In this document: positions 15,800 through 23,731 of the stretch, one piece after another
How positions within the stretch are numbered: position 1 is the stretch's first letter
Layout of the letters: each line of letters starts with the position of its first letter
Assembly (NCBI GenBank): GCA_014193395.1
Contig: BJHT01000010.1
Span: forward strand, 1-32,856
DNA length: 32,856 nt
Reading direction: 5' to 3'
Source: Verrucomicrobiota bacterium
Lineage (GTDB): Bacteria; Verrucomicrobiota; Verrucomicrobiia; Limisphaerales; BJHT01
Notes under the pieces: model-generated
The model's database searches: none
Told to the model about the DNA's origin: nothing
The model's input: the letters and a program-made list of their open reading frames with translations, nothing else
Program-made: the position numbers and the translations under genes

Positions 15800-18700
15800 T
15801 CAACTCGGGCTGACCGTGCTCTTCAACAAGTCCGTGAGTATCTCCGCGACGAGCCGGACATGCGGTTCCTCGAGGATTCCCAGATGACTGCCGGTGACTT
15901 GGTGGACGCTGATCGGGCCGCGCACGAAGCCGCGCCAGGAGTCTTCCGCCGGGCCGTAGGTACGATAGAAGTCCTGAGTTTCACCCGCTTTGAAAAGGGT
16001 GATACCGCCGGAGTAGGGTTGCGGCTGGTAGCTCTGGCGCAGCCGGGCATCATGGACTCCGAGGTGTTCGTGGGGGCGGTAGCCGGGCGAGGTGCGTTCG
16101 TGGACCTCGTGTTTGGCAATCGCGACGGCGCGACGGACGATGCCGTGGACACCGCCCTTGAGAACGTTGCGGGCGACCTTGCCAAGGGGAAGGAGTTTAG
16201 GCTCGATGACGAGCCGGGAATCCAGCAGGGCGAGCAACCGCACTTGCTGGCCGGCCGCGATCAGTTGCCGGGCCATTTCATACGCTACCACGCCGCCGAA
16301 GGAGTAGCCCAGGAGTGCGTAAGGACCGCGCGGCTGGAAGCGGCGCATCTCTTCGATGTAATGAGTGGCGAGTTTTTCGAGTGAGTCGGGGAGGGTTAGT
16401 TCGTGGTCGCCGGTCTGGGCGGCCAGTCCGTAACGCAAGCCATAGAAAGGTCGGTCGGGACCCAGGTGAGTGGTGAGGTTTTGGTAGCGAAGAAAATGGA
16501 TGCCGAAGAGCGGCGGACGGGAGCCGTGGGGCTGGATGGGAACCAAGGACAGGTAGGAAGTGGTCGCCGCGTCGGGTTGCAGGCGGGCCGCGAGTTTGCC
16601 GAGAGTCCGCGCCTCGAAAATGGCGGCGAGCGGAAGCTTCCGGCCTAACTGTCGTTCAACGAGCGACAGCACGCGCACGCCGAGCAGGGAGTGACCACCG
16701 AGGGCGAAGAAGTCATCGTTGAGACCGGCGCGCGGGACGCCGAGAACCTCCTCCCAGATTCGGGCCAACTGTTTCTCTACTTCAGTGCCGGGCGGGACGA
16801 ACTGACCGCGCTCGGAGGTTTCTTCGTGCGGCGGAGCGGGCAGTGCCTTGCGGTCAATCTTGCCATTCGGAGTCAGGGGCAAGGCCGGGAGAAACAGGAT
16901 GCGCGCCGGGATCATGTAATCGGGCAGTCGGGCGGCGAGTGACTCCCGAAGGGCAGTGGCATCCGCAGTGTGACCACGGGCGGTGACGACATAGGCCAGC
17001 AGGCGTTGCTCGTCGGTCGTGGTTTCGCTGGCGATCACGACGCAATCATCCACCGAGGCCGTCGCGCGCAGGACGGCTTCCACTTCCCCCAACTCGATGC
17101 GGAAGCCGCGAATCTTCACCTGAAAATCGCGACGGCCCATGGATTCAATCATGCCGTTGGGCAGGAGGCGTCCGAGGTCACCGGTGCGGTAAGTACGGCC
17201 TCCGGGAGAATGAGGATCACTGTGGAAAGCGGCGGCGGTAAGTTCGGGCTGCCGCCAGTAGCCCAGGGCAAGGGCGGGGCTACGGATAACAATCTCACCG
17301 AAGACCTGGTCGGGGTCCCCGGCCGAGTTGATGAGTGAGACTTCGAGGTCGCGGGCGGTTGCGCCACCGGGCTTCTCTACTTGCTGCAATGAGTTAGTCG
17401 GCGAGGGGTCAGGGTCAGTGACGGGATAGCCAATGGGGATGGCGCCACCGGTAAGAGGTGTGCGGGAGTCGAGGAAGCACTGGAGTGCGATGGTGCATTC
17501 GGTCGGTCCGTAGCCATTGATAAACTGACAGTCTGGGCCGAACCACTTTTGAAACATCTCCACATCCAAGGGGACCACCTTCTCGCCGCCCATGACGATC
17601 AGTCGTAGTTTGGGAAAGGACTGTGGTCCGGAGAAAGTCCCGATCAGATAGCGGTAGAGCGTGGGGGTCGAGTGATAGATGGTTATCTCCTGAGTGACCA
17701 GCCACTGTCCTAGGTGGTCCAGGTTCTCGGTTCCGACATGGTAAGGATAAAGAGTCGCGCCATTTAGCAGTGCCCCGAAGATGCCCATGACGGCGGCATC
17801 GAAGCCATAGGAGGCAAAGAGAGTGAGGCGGTCGTCCGCGCAGATGTGGAGGCTGTTGGTGTAATTGCGGATGTGCCGCAGGACGTTTTGGTGAGATTGG
17901 GTTACTCCCTTGGGAGTTCCTGAGGAGCCAGAGGTGTAAAGGAGATAGGCCATGGCGTCGGCCGGGATCGCGGGCAAGGTGCCGGCGGAGGGAGCCTGCC
18001 AATCAAAGTCATTGAGATTGATGGGCACGAGATCGCCGGGGCCAAGGGTCTCGGCGCGCACACTGTTGCTGCTGTCGGTGATGATGGTCTCCGCCTGGGC
18101 ATCGGTGACTATGACCGCCTGTCTATCTTGGGGATGGGTGGGATCAAGCGGGACATAGACTTTGCCCGCCTGCAATACGCCGAGGATGGCGGCAATCATT
18201 GGGGCATCGTGATCGAGCAAGAGAGCGACGCGACCGGGGCCGGGACCGCACGCCAGCAGGAGTTGCTGGGCAATCAGAGTCGAGCGATGACTTAGCTCGG
18301 CATAGGTCCAGGTGTTAGTGCGGGTCTTGACCGCAATGCGATTGGGGTGGCGCCGGGCAATCTTGGCGAAGCGAGCGGGGATGGATTGGTCGGTCTCTTC
18401 TCGGGTGAAAGAGAGAAAGGGATTCTGCGGGCGGACCGGAAGGTCGGCGACCGTGTAGCGGCGGCGGTCCTCGGCGGTGAGGAGCGGGAGCCGGCCGATG
18501 GGCAGCGCCGGGTCCGCGGTGATGCCTTGTAGCAAGGTTTGGTAATGGGCGAGAAGACGTTCGATGGCTGAGGCGGTGAACAGGTCGGCGTTGTAAACGG
18601 CGCGAAGCTGGATGCGGTCGGCGGCATCACTGGCGAAAAGAGTAATATCGAACTTCGCGCCGGGTTCATGCACCGGCACGCGATTGACTGTGAGGCCGGC

Positions 18701-19927
18701 GAACGACGACGGGATGGGGTCGAGGTTAAACAGGTTAAAGAGTATCTGGAATACCGGAGCCTGGCTGCGGTCCCGTTCGGGTTGGAGCTTCTCGACTAAT
18801 TTCTCAAAGGGCAGGTCTTGGTGAGAGTAGGCATCCAGCGCGGTGGTGCGGAGGCGCTGGAGGAGTTCGCGGAAGCTGGGATTGCCAGAGAGATCGGTGC
18901 GCAGCGCGAGGGCGTTGATGAAGTAACCGATCATGCCTTCCATGGCGGCCTGGTCGCGGCCGGCGATGGGTGCGCCGATGACAATGTCCTCCTGTCCGGA
19001 GTGACGGGCGAGCACGACTTTGAAGGCCGCCAGCAAGGTCATGAACAGAGTCACCCCTTCGCGTTGGGAGAAGCTGCGGAGTGAGTCACTTAGTTTGGTA
19101 GAGAGATCGAGGGTGTGATAGCCAGCGCGGGCACCGGTGCGGGTGGGGCGCGGCCAGTCGCTGGGGAGACTGACGAGTGGCGGCGCGTCGGCGAGTTGCT
19201 TGACCCAGTAGGAGAGCAGACGGTCGAGTTCGCGCCCCTGGAGTCGCTGTCGCTGCCGCCGGACGTAGTCACCGTATTGCAGCGGCAACGGTGGCAGCGG
19301 GCTGGGTTGGCCAAGAGTAGCGGCGGAATAGAGTGCGGCCAGCTCACGATTAAAGACGCCGATGGACCAGCCGTCGCAGACGATGTGATGACAGACAGTG
19401 AGGAGGACGTGTTCTTGGGGACCGAGCTGAAAGAGTTTCGCCCGAACCAGGGGTCCGGTGCTGAGGTCGAAGGGGCGGGCTATCTCTTGGTCGAGCAGGG
19501 TCGCGAGAGTCGTGGCCTGGGTCGTGGCTGCGAGTGAACTGAGGTCCACGAGCGGGAGTTCGAGGCGGAGGGCCTGGGCGATCTGCTGGACTGGCTCGCC
19601 GGCGATTTCTATGAAGCGCGCCCGCAGGCTGTCATGGCGGGCGATGACAGCATTGATCGCAGTGACCAGGGCGGCGTGGTCTAACTTGCCCCGGAGACGC
19701 ATCGCGTCGGGCACGTGATACTGCGTGCTGGAGCCATCGAGACGGTCCAGGAGCCAGAGACTGGCTTGGGCAAACGAGAGGGGCAGCGGTAGGTCAGGCA
19801 ACGGCGGTGGGACAGGCGTCCCGGGTGCGCTGGGCGCTGAAACTCCGCGACGGAGATATTGCCCCAAGAGTTGGCGGCGTTTCTCGGACAGCGGGTCGGG
19901 AGGCGGTTTGGAATCGACTCCGCTCAT
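15800..19927 (-). CDS. Non-ribosomal peptide synthetase terminal module: C-A-PCP-TE
   Basis: 1375 residues. A short N-terminal helix (LSEKRRQLLGQYLRRG, 13-28) may serve docking. The condensation domain (about 45-480) has the active-site HHxxxDG as HHIVCDG (180-186) and an LCL-like ending (QDLPFEKLVEKLQPERD). The adenylation domain (about 515-1030) has YTSGSSGTPKG (664-674), YGPTE (806-810), YRTGD (913-917) and catalytic Lys in NGKIDR. The ten pocket positions, read by alignment to GrsA, give D-A-M-H-I-M-G-I-A-K, which I cannot assign. The carrier domain has GGHS (Ser1080). The thioesterase (about 1138-1370) has Ser1209 (GYSFGG), Asp1236 and His1348. All catalytic residues are intact. The ATG overlaps the P450 stop by 4 nt (translational coupling). 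It would add the second residue and release the peptide. Confidence 0.95.
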   Translation of the reverse strand: MSGVDSKPPPDPLSEKRRQLLGQYLRRGVSAPSAPGTPVPPPLPDLPLPLSFAQASLWLLDRLDGSSTQYHVPDAMRLRGKLDHAALVTAINAVIARHDSLRARFIEIAGEPVQQIAQALRLELPLVDLSSLAATTQATTLATLLDQEIARPFDLSTGPLVRAKLFQLGPQEHVLLTVCHHIVCDGWSIGVFNRELAALYSAATLGQPSPLPPLPLQYGDYVRRQRQRLQGRELDRLLSYWVKQLADAPPLVSLPSDWPRPTRTGARAGYHTLDLSTKLSDSLRSFSQREGVTLFMTLLAAFKVVLARHSGQEDIVIGAPIAGRDQAAMEGMIGYFINALALRTDLSGNPSFRELLQRLRTTALDAYSHQDLPFEKLVEKLQPERDRSQAPVFQILFNLFNLDPIPSSFAGLTVNRVPVHEPGAKFDITLFASDAADRIQLRAVYNADLFTASAIERLLAHYQTLLQGITADPALPIGRLPLLTAEDRRRYTVADLPVRPQNPFLSFTREETDQSIPARFAKIARRHPNRIAVKTRTNTWTYAELSHRSTLIAQQLLLACGPGPGRVALLLDHDAPMIAAILGVLQAGKVYVPLDPTHPQDRQAVIVTDAQAETIITDSSNSVRAETLGPGDLVPINLNDFDWQAPSAGTLPAIPADAMAYLLYTSGSSGTPKGVTQSHQNVLRHIRNYTNSLHICADDRLTLFASYGFDAAVMGIFGALLNGATLYPYHVGTENLDHLGQWLVTQEITIYHSTPTLYRYLIGTFSGPQSFPKLRLIVMGGEKVVPLDVEMFQKWFGPDCQFINGYGPTECTIALQCFLDSRTPLTGGAIPIGYPVTDPDPSPTNSLQQVEKPGGATARDLEVSLINSAGDPDQVFGEIVIRSPALALGYWRQPELTAAAFHSDPHSPGGRTYRTGDLGRLLPNGMIESMGRRDFQVKIRGFRIELGEVEAVLRATASVDDCVVIASETTTDEQRLLAYVVTARGHTADATALRESLAARLPDYMIPARILFLPALPLTPNGKIDRKALPAPPHEETSERGQFVPPGTEVEKQLARIWEEVLGVPRAGLNDDFFALGGHSLLGVRVLSLVERQLGRKLPLAAIFEARTLGKLAARLQPDAATTSYLSLVPIQPHGSRPPLFGIHFLRYQNLTTHLGPDRPFYGLRYGLAAQTGDHELTLPDSLEKLATHYIEEMRRFQPRGPYALLGYSFGGVVAYEMARQLIAAGQQVRLLALLDSRLVIEPKLLPLGKVARNVLKGGVHGIVRRAVAIAKHEVHERTSPGYRPHEHLGVHDARLRQSYQPQPYSGGITLFKAGETQDFYRTYGPAEDSWRGFVRGPISVHQVTGSHLGILEEPHVRLVAEILTDLLKSTVSPS

Positions 19928-21219
19928 GGCTGGGCCGGGGACGGGTTTGCGCCGGGATCACGAGTTACCTGAGTGTCAGGGGCTGGAGTAGAGCTGAAAC
20001 TAACCGGGAGGGCGGTGAGTCCGCGGAGGCCGAGATTTGTCCGCCAGACCAACGGGCCGGGTTCGAGGGTCCAGGTGGGAAAGCGGCGGATAAGTTCGGT
20101 GAAAGCTATCTGCGTCTCGATGCGGGCCAGGGGCGCGCCGAAACAGAAGTGACCGCCCCAGCCAAAAGCGAGGTGGCGATTGTCCTGTCGGGTTATGTCG
20201 AGCCGGTCGGGATCGGGAAAGCGTTCGGGGTCGCGGTTGGCGGCGGCCATCACGGCCATGACGGCCTGACGTTTGCGGATGGGCTTGCCGCCGATCTCGG
20301 TGTCTTCGGGGGCGAGGCGGGCTGTGTGTTGGCTGGGGCTTTCGTAGCGCAACAATTCTTCGACGGCGGAAGTCATCAGCTCCGGATGGGCGCGGAGTTT
20401 CGCGAGTTGATCGGGATTGCGCAGGAGGGAGAGCAGGCCGCAACCGATGAGATTGGTGGTGGTTTCCTGACCACCGACCATGGTGACAATGCTGTTGGCG
20501 ATGACTTCATCCTCGGTCAGTCGGTCGCCTTGTATCTCGGCATCCATGAGTGAGCGGACGAGGCCGTCGGGTCGAAGAGTGTCGGCGCGCATGTGGGAGC
20601 GGAAATAGGAAGTCATCTCCTCGGTGCTCTTGAGGATGCGCGGGACGCGGTCGGGGTTGTGTTGGAAGTTACCGAGCATCTCGGCGAAGTCCTGGGACCA
20701 GAATTTCAACTGTCGATGATCGGCGACGGGGACGCCCAGCATTTCCGCAGTAACGATGCATGGCAGCGGCTCGGCGAAGTCGGCGATGACATCCATGCGG
20801 CCGGACTGAGTGACTTTATCCAGAAGGGTGGTGACTATCTCGCGAATGTGGGAGCGGAGGACTTCGACGCGGCTCGGGGTAAAGGCCGCCGCGGCGAGAC
20901 TACGAATGCGGGTGTGCGCGGGTGGATCGAGAAACAGCATCTGTTTCACCATGACCTTGGCGATGGGATTTAACGCGGAGAGTCCCATCTCGGTGAGTTT
21001 CTCGGGCGGCGGAGTACGGTCGGCGGAGAAATCGCGGAGCACGCGCATGACATCGGGGTAGCGGGTGACTACCCAGGAATGGAGATAGGGATCCCAGTGC
21101 ACGGGAGCTTCGCGACGGAGGCGATGATAGAGCGGATAGGGATCGGCCAGGACCTCGGGATCGAGCAGTTGGAAAAGACTGAGGGCGGGCGCGGATTTTT
21201 TCTTGGGGTCAAGGGCCAT
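19924..21219 (-). CDS. Cytochrome P450 of the NRPS operon
   Basis: 431-residue soluble bacterial P450 with no membrane anchor. The I-helix oxygen motif is GGQETT (249-254), the K-helix ExxR is E288-L-L-R291, and the haem loop FGWGGHFCFG (352-361) has the Cys359 ligand. All essential residues are present. The gene sits between an A-PCP didomain gene and the C-A-PCP-TE gene. A-PCP plus P450 pairs such as NovH/NovI and NikP1/NikQ hydroxylate a carrier-bound amino acid at the beta carbon, so hydroxylation of leucyl-PCP is the leading hypothesis (inference from context). Redox partners must come from elsewhere. ATG start at 21219; TACTCT lies 13 nt upstream with only a weak -35, so a secondary promoter is possible. 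Confidence 0.93.
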   Translation of the reverse strand: MALDPKKKSAPALSLFQLLDPEVLADPYPLYHRLRREAPVHWDPYLHSWVVTRYPDVMRVLRDFSADRTPPPEKLTEMGLSALNPIAKVMVKQMLFLDPPAHTRIRSLAAAAFTPSRVEVLRSHIREIVTTLLDKVTQSGRMDVIADFAEPLPCIVTAEMLGVPVADHRQLKFWSQDFAEMLGNFQHNPDRVPRILKSTEEMTSYFRSHMRADTLRPDGLVRSLMDAEIQGDRLTEDEVIANSIVTMVGGQETTTNLIGCGLLSLLRNPDQLAKLRAHPELMTSAVEELLRYESPSQHTARLAPEDTEIGGKPIRKRQAVMAVMAAANRDPERFPDPDRLDITRQDNRHLAFGWGGHFCFGAPLARIETQIAFTELIRRFPTWTLEPGPLVWRTNLGLRGLTALPVSFSSTPAPDTQVTRDPGANPSPAQP

Positions 21220-21280
21220 ACGGGGTGGGGCGAGAGTAGGCTGGCTAGCCCTAGCTATTCAGGTGGGACGGGAAGGTGAA

Positions 21281-21405
21281 CCACAGAGACACGATGAACA
21301 CAGAGAATTACAAGGGTCGGTCGCGGCTTGATGAAGTCACAGGACAGTGAACGACGGGCGATCAGTGAGTCATTGGTTTTCTCTGTGTTCATCGTGTTTT
21401 TGTGG
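21281..21405. repeat. Inverted repeat within the NRPS operon (CACAGAGACACGATGAACAC family)
   Basis: Two 27-nt arms (21281-21307 and 21379-21405) are reverse complements at 25 of 27 positions, around a 71-nt loop. The core is ACACGATGAACACAGAGAA. A single related copy lies at 901-921. It fills most of the 220-nt gap between the A-PCP stop and the P450 start, and could act as a hairpin that reduces downstream expression. Confidence 0.75.
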
Positions 21406-21439
21406 CTCGCCCGAACCGGTTGGGGTGATTGGTTACGGC

Positions 21440-23326
21440 TTAGTAGGTGGCAGCGGGTGCGGCGGTGGCGAGTTGTTGTTGGACTTCGGCGTCACTCATG
21501 TTTTCCAGTTTCGCGACCAGCAGGCTTTCGATTTCGGCGGCGAGTTCGATGACAGTCGGGGCTTCGAAGAGAACGCGCAGGGGAAGGTTTATTTCGAAGG
21601 TTTCACGGACCCGGGCGATTAACTGTGTGCCGAGGAGCGAGTGACCGCCCAGCTCGAAGAAATTGGCGCCGACATCGACTTGTTCCGGGCCGGTGAGTTT
21701 GAGGAGTGGAGCGAGCAGGCCGGCGAGACAATGTTCGGCGTCTGTTTGGGCGGGAGTAAATTTGTTTTCGTCGGTGGAGTTGGCGGCGTCCGGGGATGGC
21801 AGGGCGGTGCGATCGACTTTGCCGTTGGGAGTCAATGGGAGCGCGGCGAGTGACACGTAGGTCGCGGGGATCATGTACTCTGGGAGGCGCGCGGCGAGGA
21901 AGTCGCGCAACTCGGAGCGCTTGATGGGCGTGGTGGATTTGGGGACGACATAGGCGATGAGTCGCGCTTCGCCGGGAGCTGAGTTACTGGCTAAGACTAA
22001 GCTTTGGGAGATGGCCGGGTGTTGATTAAGCGCGGCGGCGACTTCGTTGGGTTCGATGCGGTAGCCGCGGACTTTGACTTGGTCATCGAGCCGGCCGAGA
22101 AAGGCTATCTCGCCGGAGGGCAGGAGTTTTCCCAAGTCGCCGGTTTTGAAAAGGCGAGCGCCGGGGGTGGAAGAGGCGAAGGGATTAGGAACAAAGCGTT
22201 CGGCGGTGAGATCGGGGCGGTTGCGATAGCCGCGGGCTACGCCGGCACCGCCAAGATAGATTTCACCTGACTCACCGGGAGTGACTGGGTGGAGTGAGTC
22301 ATCGAGGAGATAGAGTTGTACGTTGTCGATGGGTCGGCCGATGGTGGGGAGACTGGTGTTGGGAGCGCCGACTGGCATGGTGCCGGAGGTGGCGACGACG
22401 GTGCATTCGGTGGGGCCGTAATTATTGATGAAGGTGAATGGCAGACCTGGGGGCGGGTAACTGTGCAGAGTATCCGCGCCGGTGAGTAGAGTGCGCAGCG
22501 CGGTAGCAGCGGGCCACGGGAGAGTCATCAGTCGTTCGGCAACGGGGGTTGGGGCGAAGGCGATGGAGATGCGTTCGGCGACGAGCCAATCGCGCAGGGC
22601 CTCGGGGGCGGCGATGATTTCGTTGTCGGCGAGGTGGACGCTAGCTCCGGCGGTGAGGTAGGGCCAGATTTCCCAGACGGCGGCGTCGAAACCCACCTTG
22701 GCGATCTGACTGGCGCGGTCGGTGGGTTTTATCTGGAAGGCGCGCTGGTGCCAGGTGATGAGATTGGTGAGACCAGCGTGGGTGATCTCGACGCCCTTGG
22801 GTTGGCCGGTGGAGCCGGAGGTGTAGATGACGTAGGCCAGATCGGCCGGGCTTGCGGGGCGGGTTGGTGGACGGGTGGTGGGTTGGGGAGAGGTTTCGGC
22901 GATTTCTCCGGTTTCGTGGAGAATGACGCGGCGACCGACCCGCCAGGCGACGCGCGCGGCGGTGGCGGGCGCGGTGACGAGCACTGTGGCTTGGGCATTT
23001 TCCAACAGAAATGCGAGGCGTGCGTCGGGGTAGGCGGGGTCGAGGGGAAGATAGGCACCGCCCGCTTTGAGCGTCGCCAAGGCACCGACAATCATGGCGA
23101 GGGAGCGATCGAGGCAAAGCCCGACCACGACATCGGGGCCGACGCCGTGGGTGCGGAGCACTTCGGCGAGGGCGGAGGAGCGGGCGTCCAAGGCGGCGTA
23201 GGTCAGCGTTTCGGGTCCGGCGGACAAGGCCAGGTGGCCGGGCGCGGCGGCGGCGTGTGCGCGGAATTGTTCCACCACCCAACCGGCGGGGAGAGGCGCG
23301 GTGGCCCTGGCATACGTGTTGTTCAT
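21440..23326 (-). CDS. NRPS loading didomain A-PCP, predicted Leu-specific
   Basis: 628 residues from the ATG at 23326. A GTG 14 codons upstream at 23368 is possible but would add a Thr-rich low-complexity stretch. Domains: adenylation (about 19-510) with YTSGSTGQPKG, NNYGPTECT, FKTGDLGKL and catalytic Lys in PNGKVDR; carrier (about 525-600) with GGHS, phosphopantetheine Ser563. Pocket residues aligned to GrsA 235/236/239/278/299/301/322/330/331/517 read D-A-W-F-L-G-N-V-V-K, the published Leu(1) signature. There is no C domain, so it should start the chain or present leucine to a tailoring enzyme. The C-terminal tail (LENMSDAEVQQQLATAA) may be a docking helix. It is the first gene of a three-gene operon. 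A phosphopantetheinyl transferase is not in the window. Confidence 0.93.
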   Translation of the reverse strand: MNNTYARATAPLPAGWVVEQFRAHAAAAPGHLALSAGPETLTYAALDARSSALAEVLRTHGVGPDVVVGLCLDRSLAMIVGALATLKAGGAYLPLDPAYPDARLAFLLENAQATVLVTAPATAARVAWRVGRRVILHETGEIAETSPQPTTRPPTRPASPADLAYVIYTSGSTGQPKGVEITHAGLTNLITWHQRAFQIKPTDRASQIAKVGFDAAVWEIWPYLTAGASVHLADNEIIAAPEALRDWLVAERISIAFAPTPVAERLMTLPWPAATALRTLLTGADTLHSYPPPGLPFTFINNYGPTECTVVATSGTMPVGAPNTSLPTIGRPIDNVQLYLLDDSLHPVTPGESGEIYLGGAGVARGYRNRPDLTAERFVPNPFASSTPGARLFKTGDLGKLLPSGEIAFLGRLDDQVKVRGYRIEPNEVAAALNQHPAISQSLVLASNSAPGEARLIAYVVPKSTTPIKRSELRDFLAARLPEYMIPATYVSLAALPLTPNGKVDRTALPSPDAANSTDENKFTPAQTDAEHCLAGLLAPLLKLTGPEQVDVGANFFELGGHSLLGTQLIARVRETFEINLPLRVLFEAPTVIELAAEIESLLVAKLENMSDAEVQQQLATAAPAATY

Positions 23327-23408
23327 TCCGTCGTCGGATAGCTGCGGTGTCGTCGTCGTCGTGATCACTTGGTCAAGGGCGCGAAAAGGTGCAATTTAGC
23401 TAGCGTGA

Positions 23409-23438
23409 GGCTCGCAATCCGCCCGCCGGCTCGCAATC
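23409..23438. promoter_or_regulatory. Direct repeats GGCTCGCAATC x2 upstream of the NRPS operon
   Basis: GGCTCGCAATC occurs at 23409-23419 and 23428-23438, 19 bp apart (near two helical turns). On the minus strand this is GATTGCGAGCC twice, about 80-110 nt upstream of the A-PCP ATG. The position and spacing are operator-like, but no regulator gene is adjacent. Confidence 0.35.
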
Positions 23439-23696
23439 GAAAACGGCGCGCGGAGGCGTGGCGGCACGCGTTTCACCTGCGGGCAGCGGCCGGTCCGGCG
23501 GCTGCGCCAGCCGATTTCGCCTGCCGTCCAATTCACTGCGGTGTGGCATCGCCGTCACGATTCTATTCTTTATACCGTGGAAATGCCTCGTTGTCAGTCG
23601 GGCATCCAAGATTGCGGCCGGTACTTCCTCATGGGGAAGGCAATCGGCTTCAATGGGGTCCGACTTGAGAGGAACTGACGGGGCTCGGCGAAGTCG

Positions 23697-23725
23697 TTGG
23701 CGGGCGGCGGGGATTCTGATACGGT
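23697..23725 (+). promoter_or_regulatory. Candidate promoter of mnmG
   Basis: TTGGCG (23697-23702), a 17-nt spacer and TACGGT (23720-23725) end 6 nt before the ATG at 23732. Such a short distance would give a leaderless transcript. Confidence 0.4.
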
Positions 23726-23731
23726 CGTGGG

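Larger units (their letters stand above)
23369..23731. other. Divergent intergenic region between the NRPS operon and mnmG
   Basis: 363 nt without a gene. It contains a pair of 11-bp direct repeats near the NRPS side and a promoter-like pair just before mnmG. No DnaA boxes are recognisable. Confidence 0.6.
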
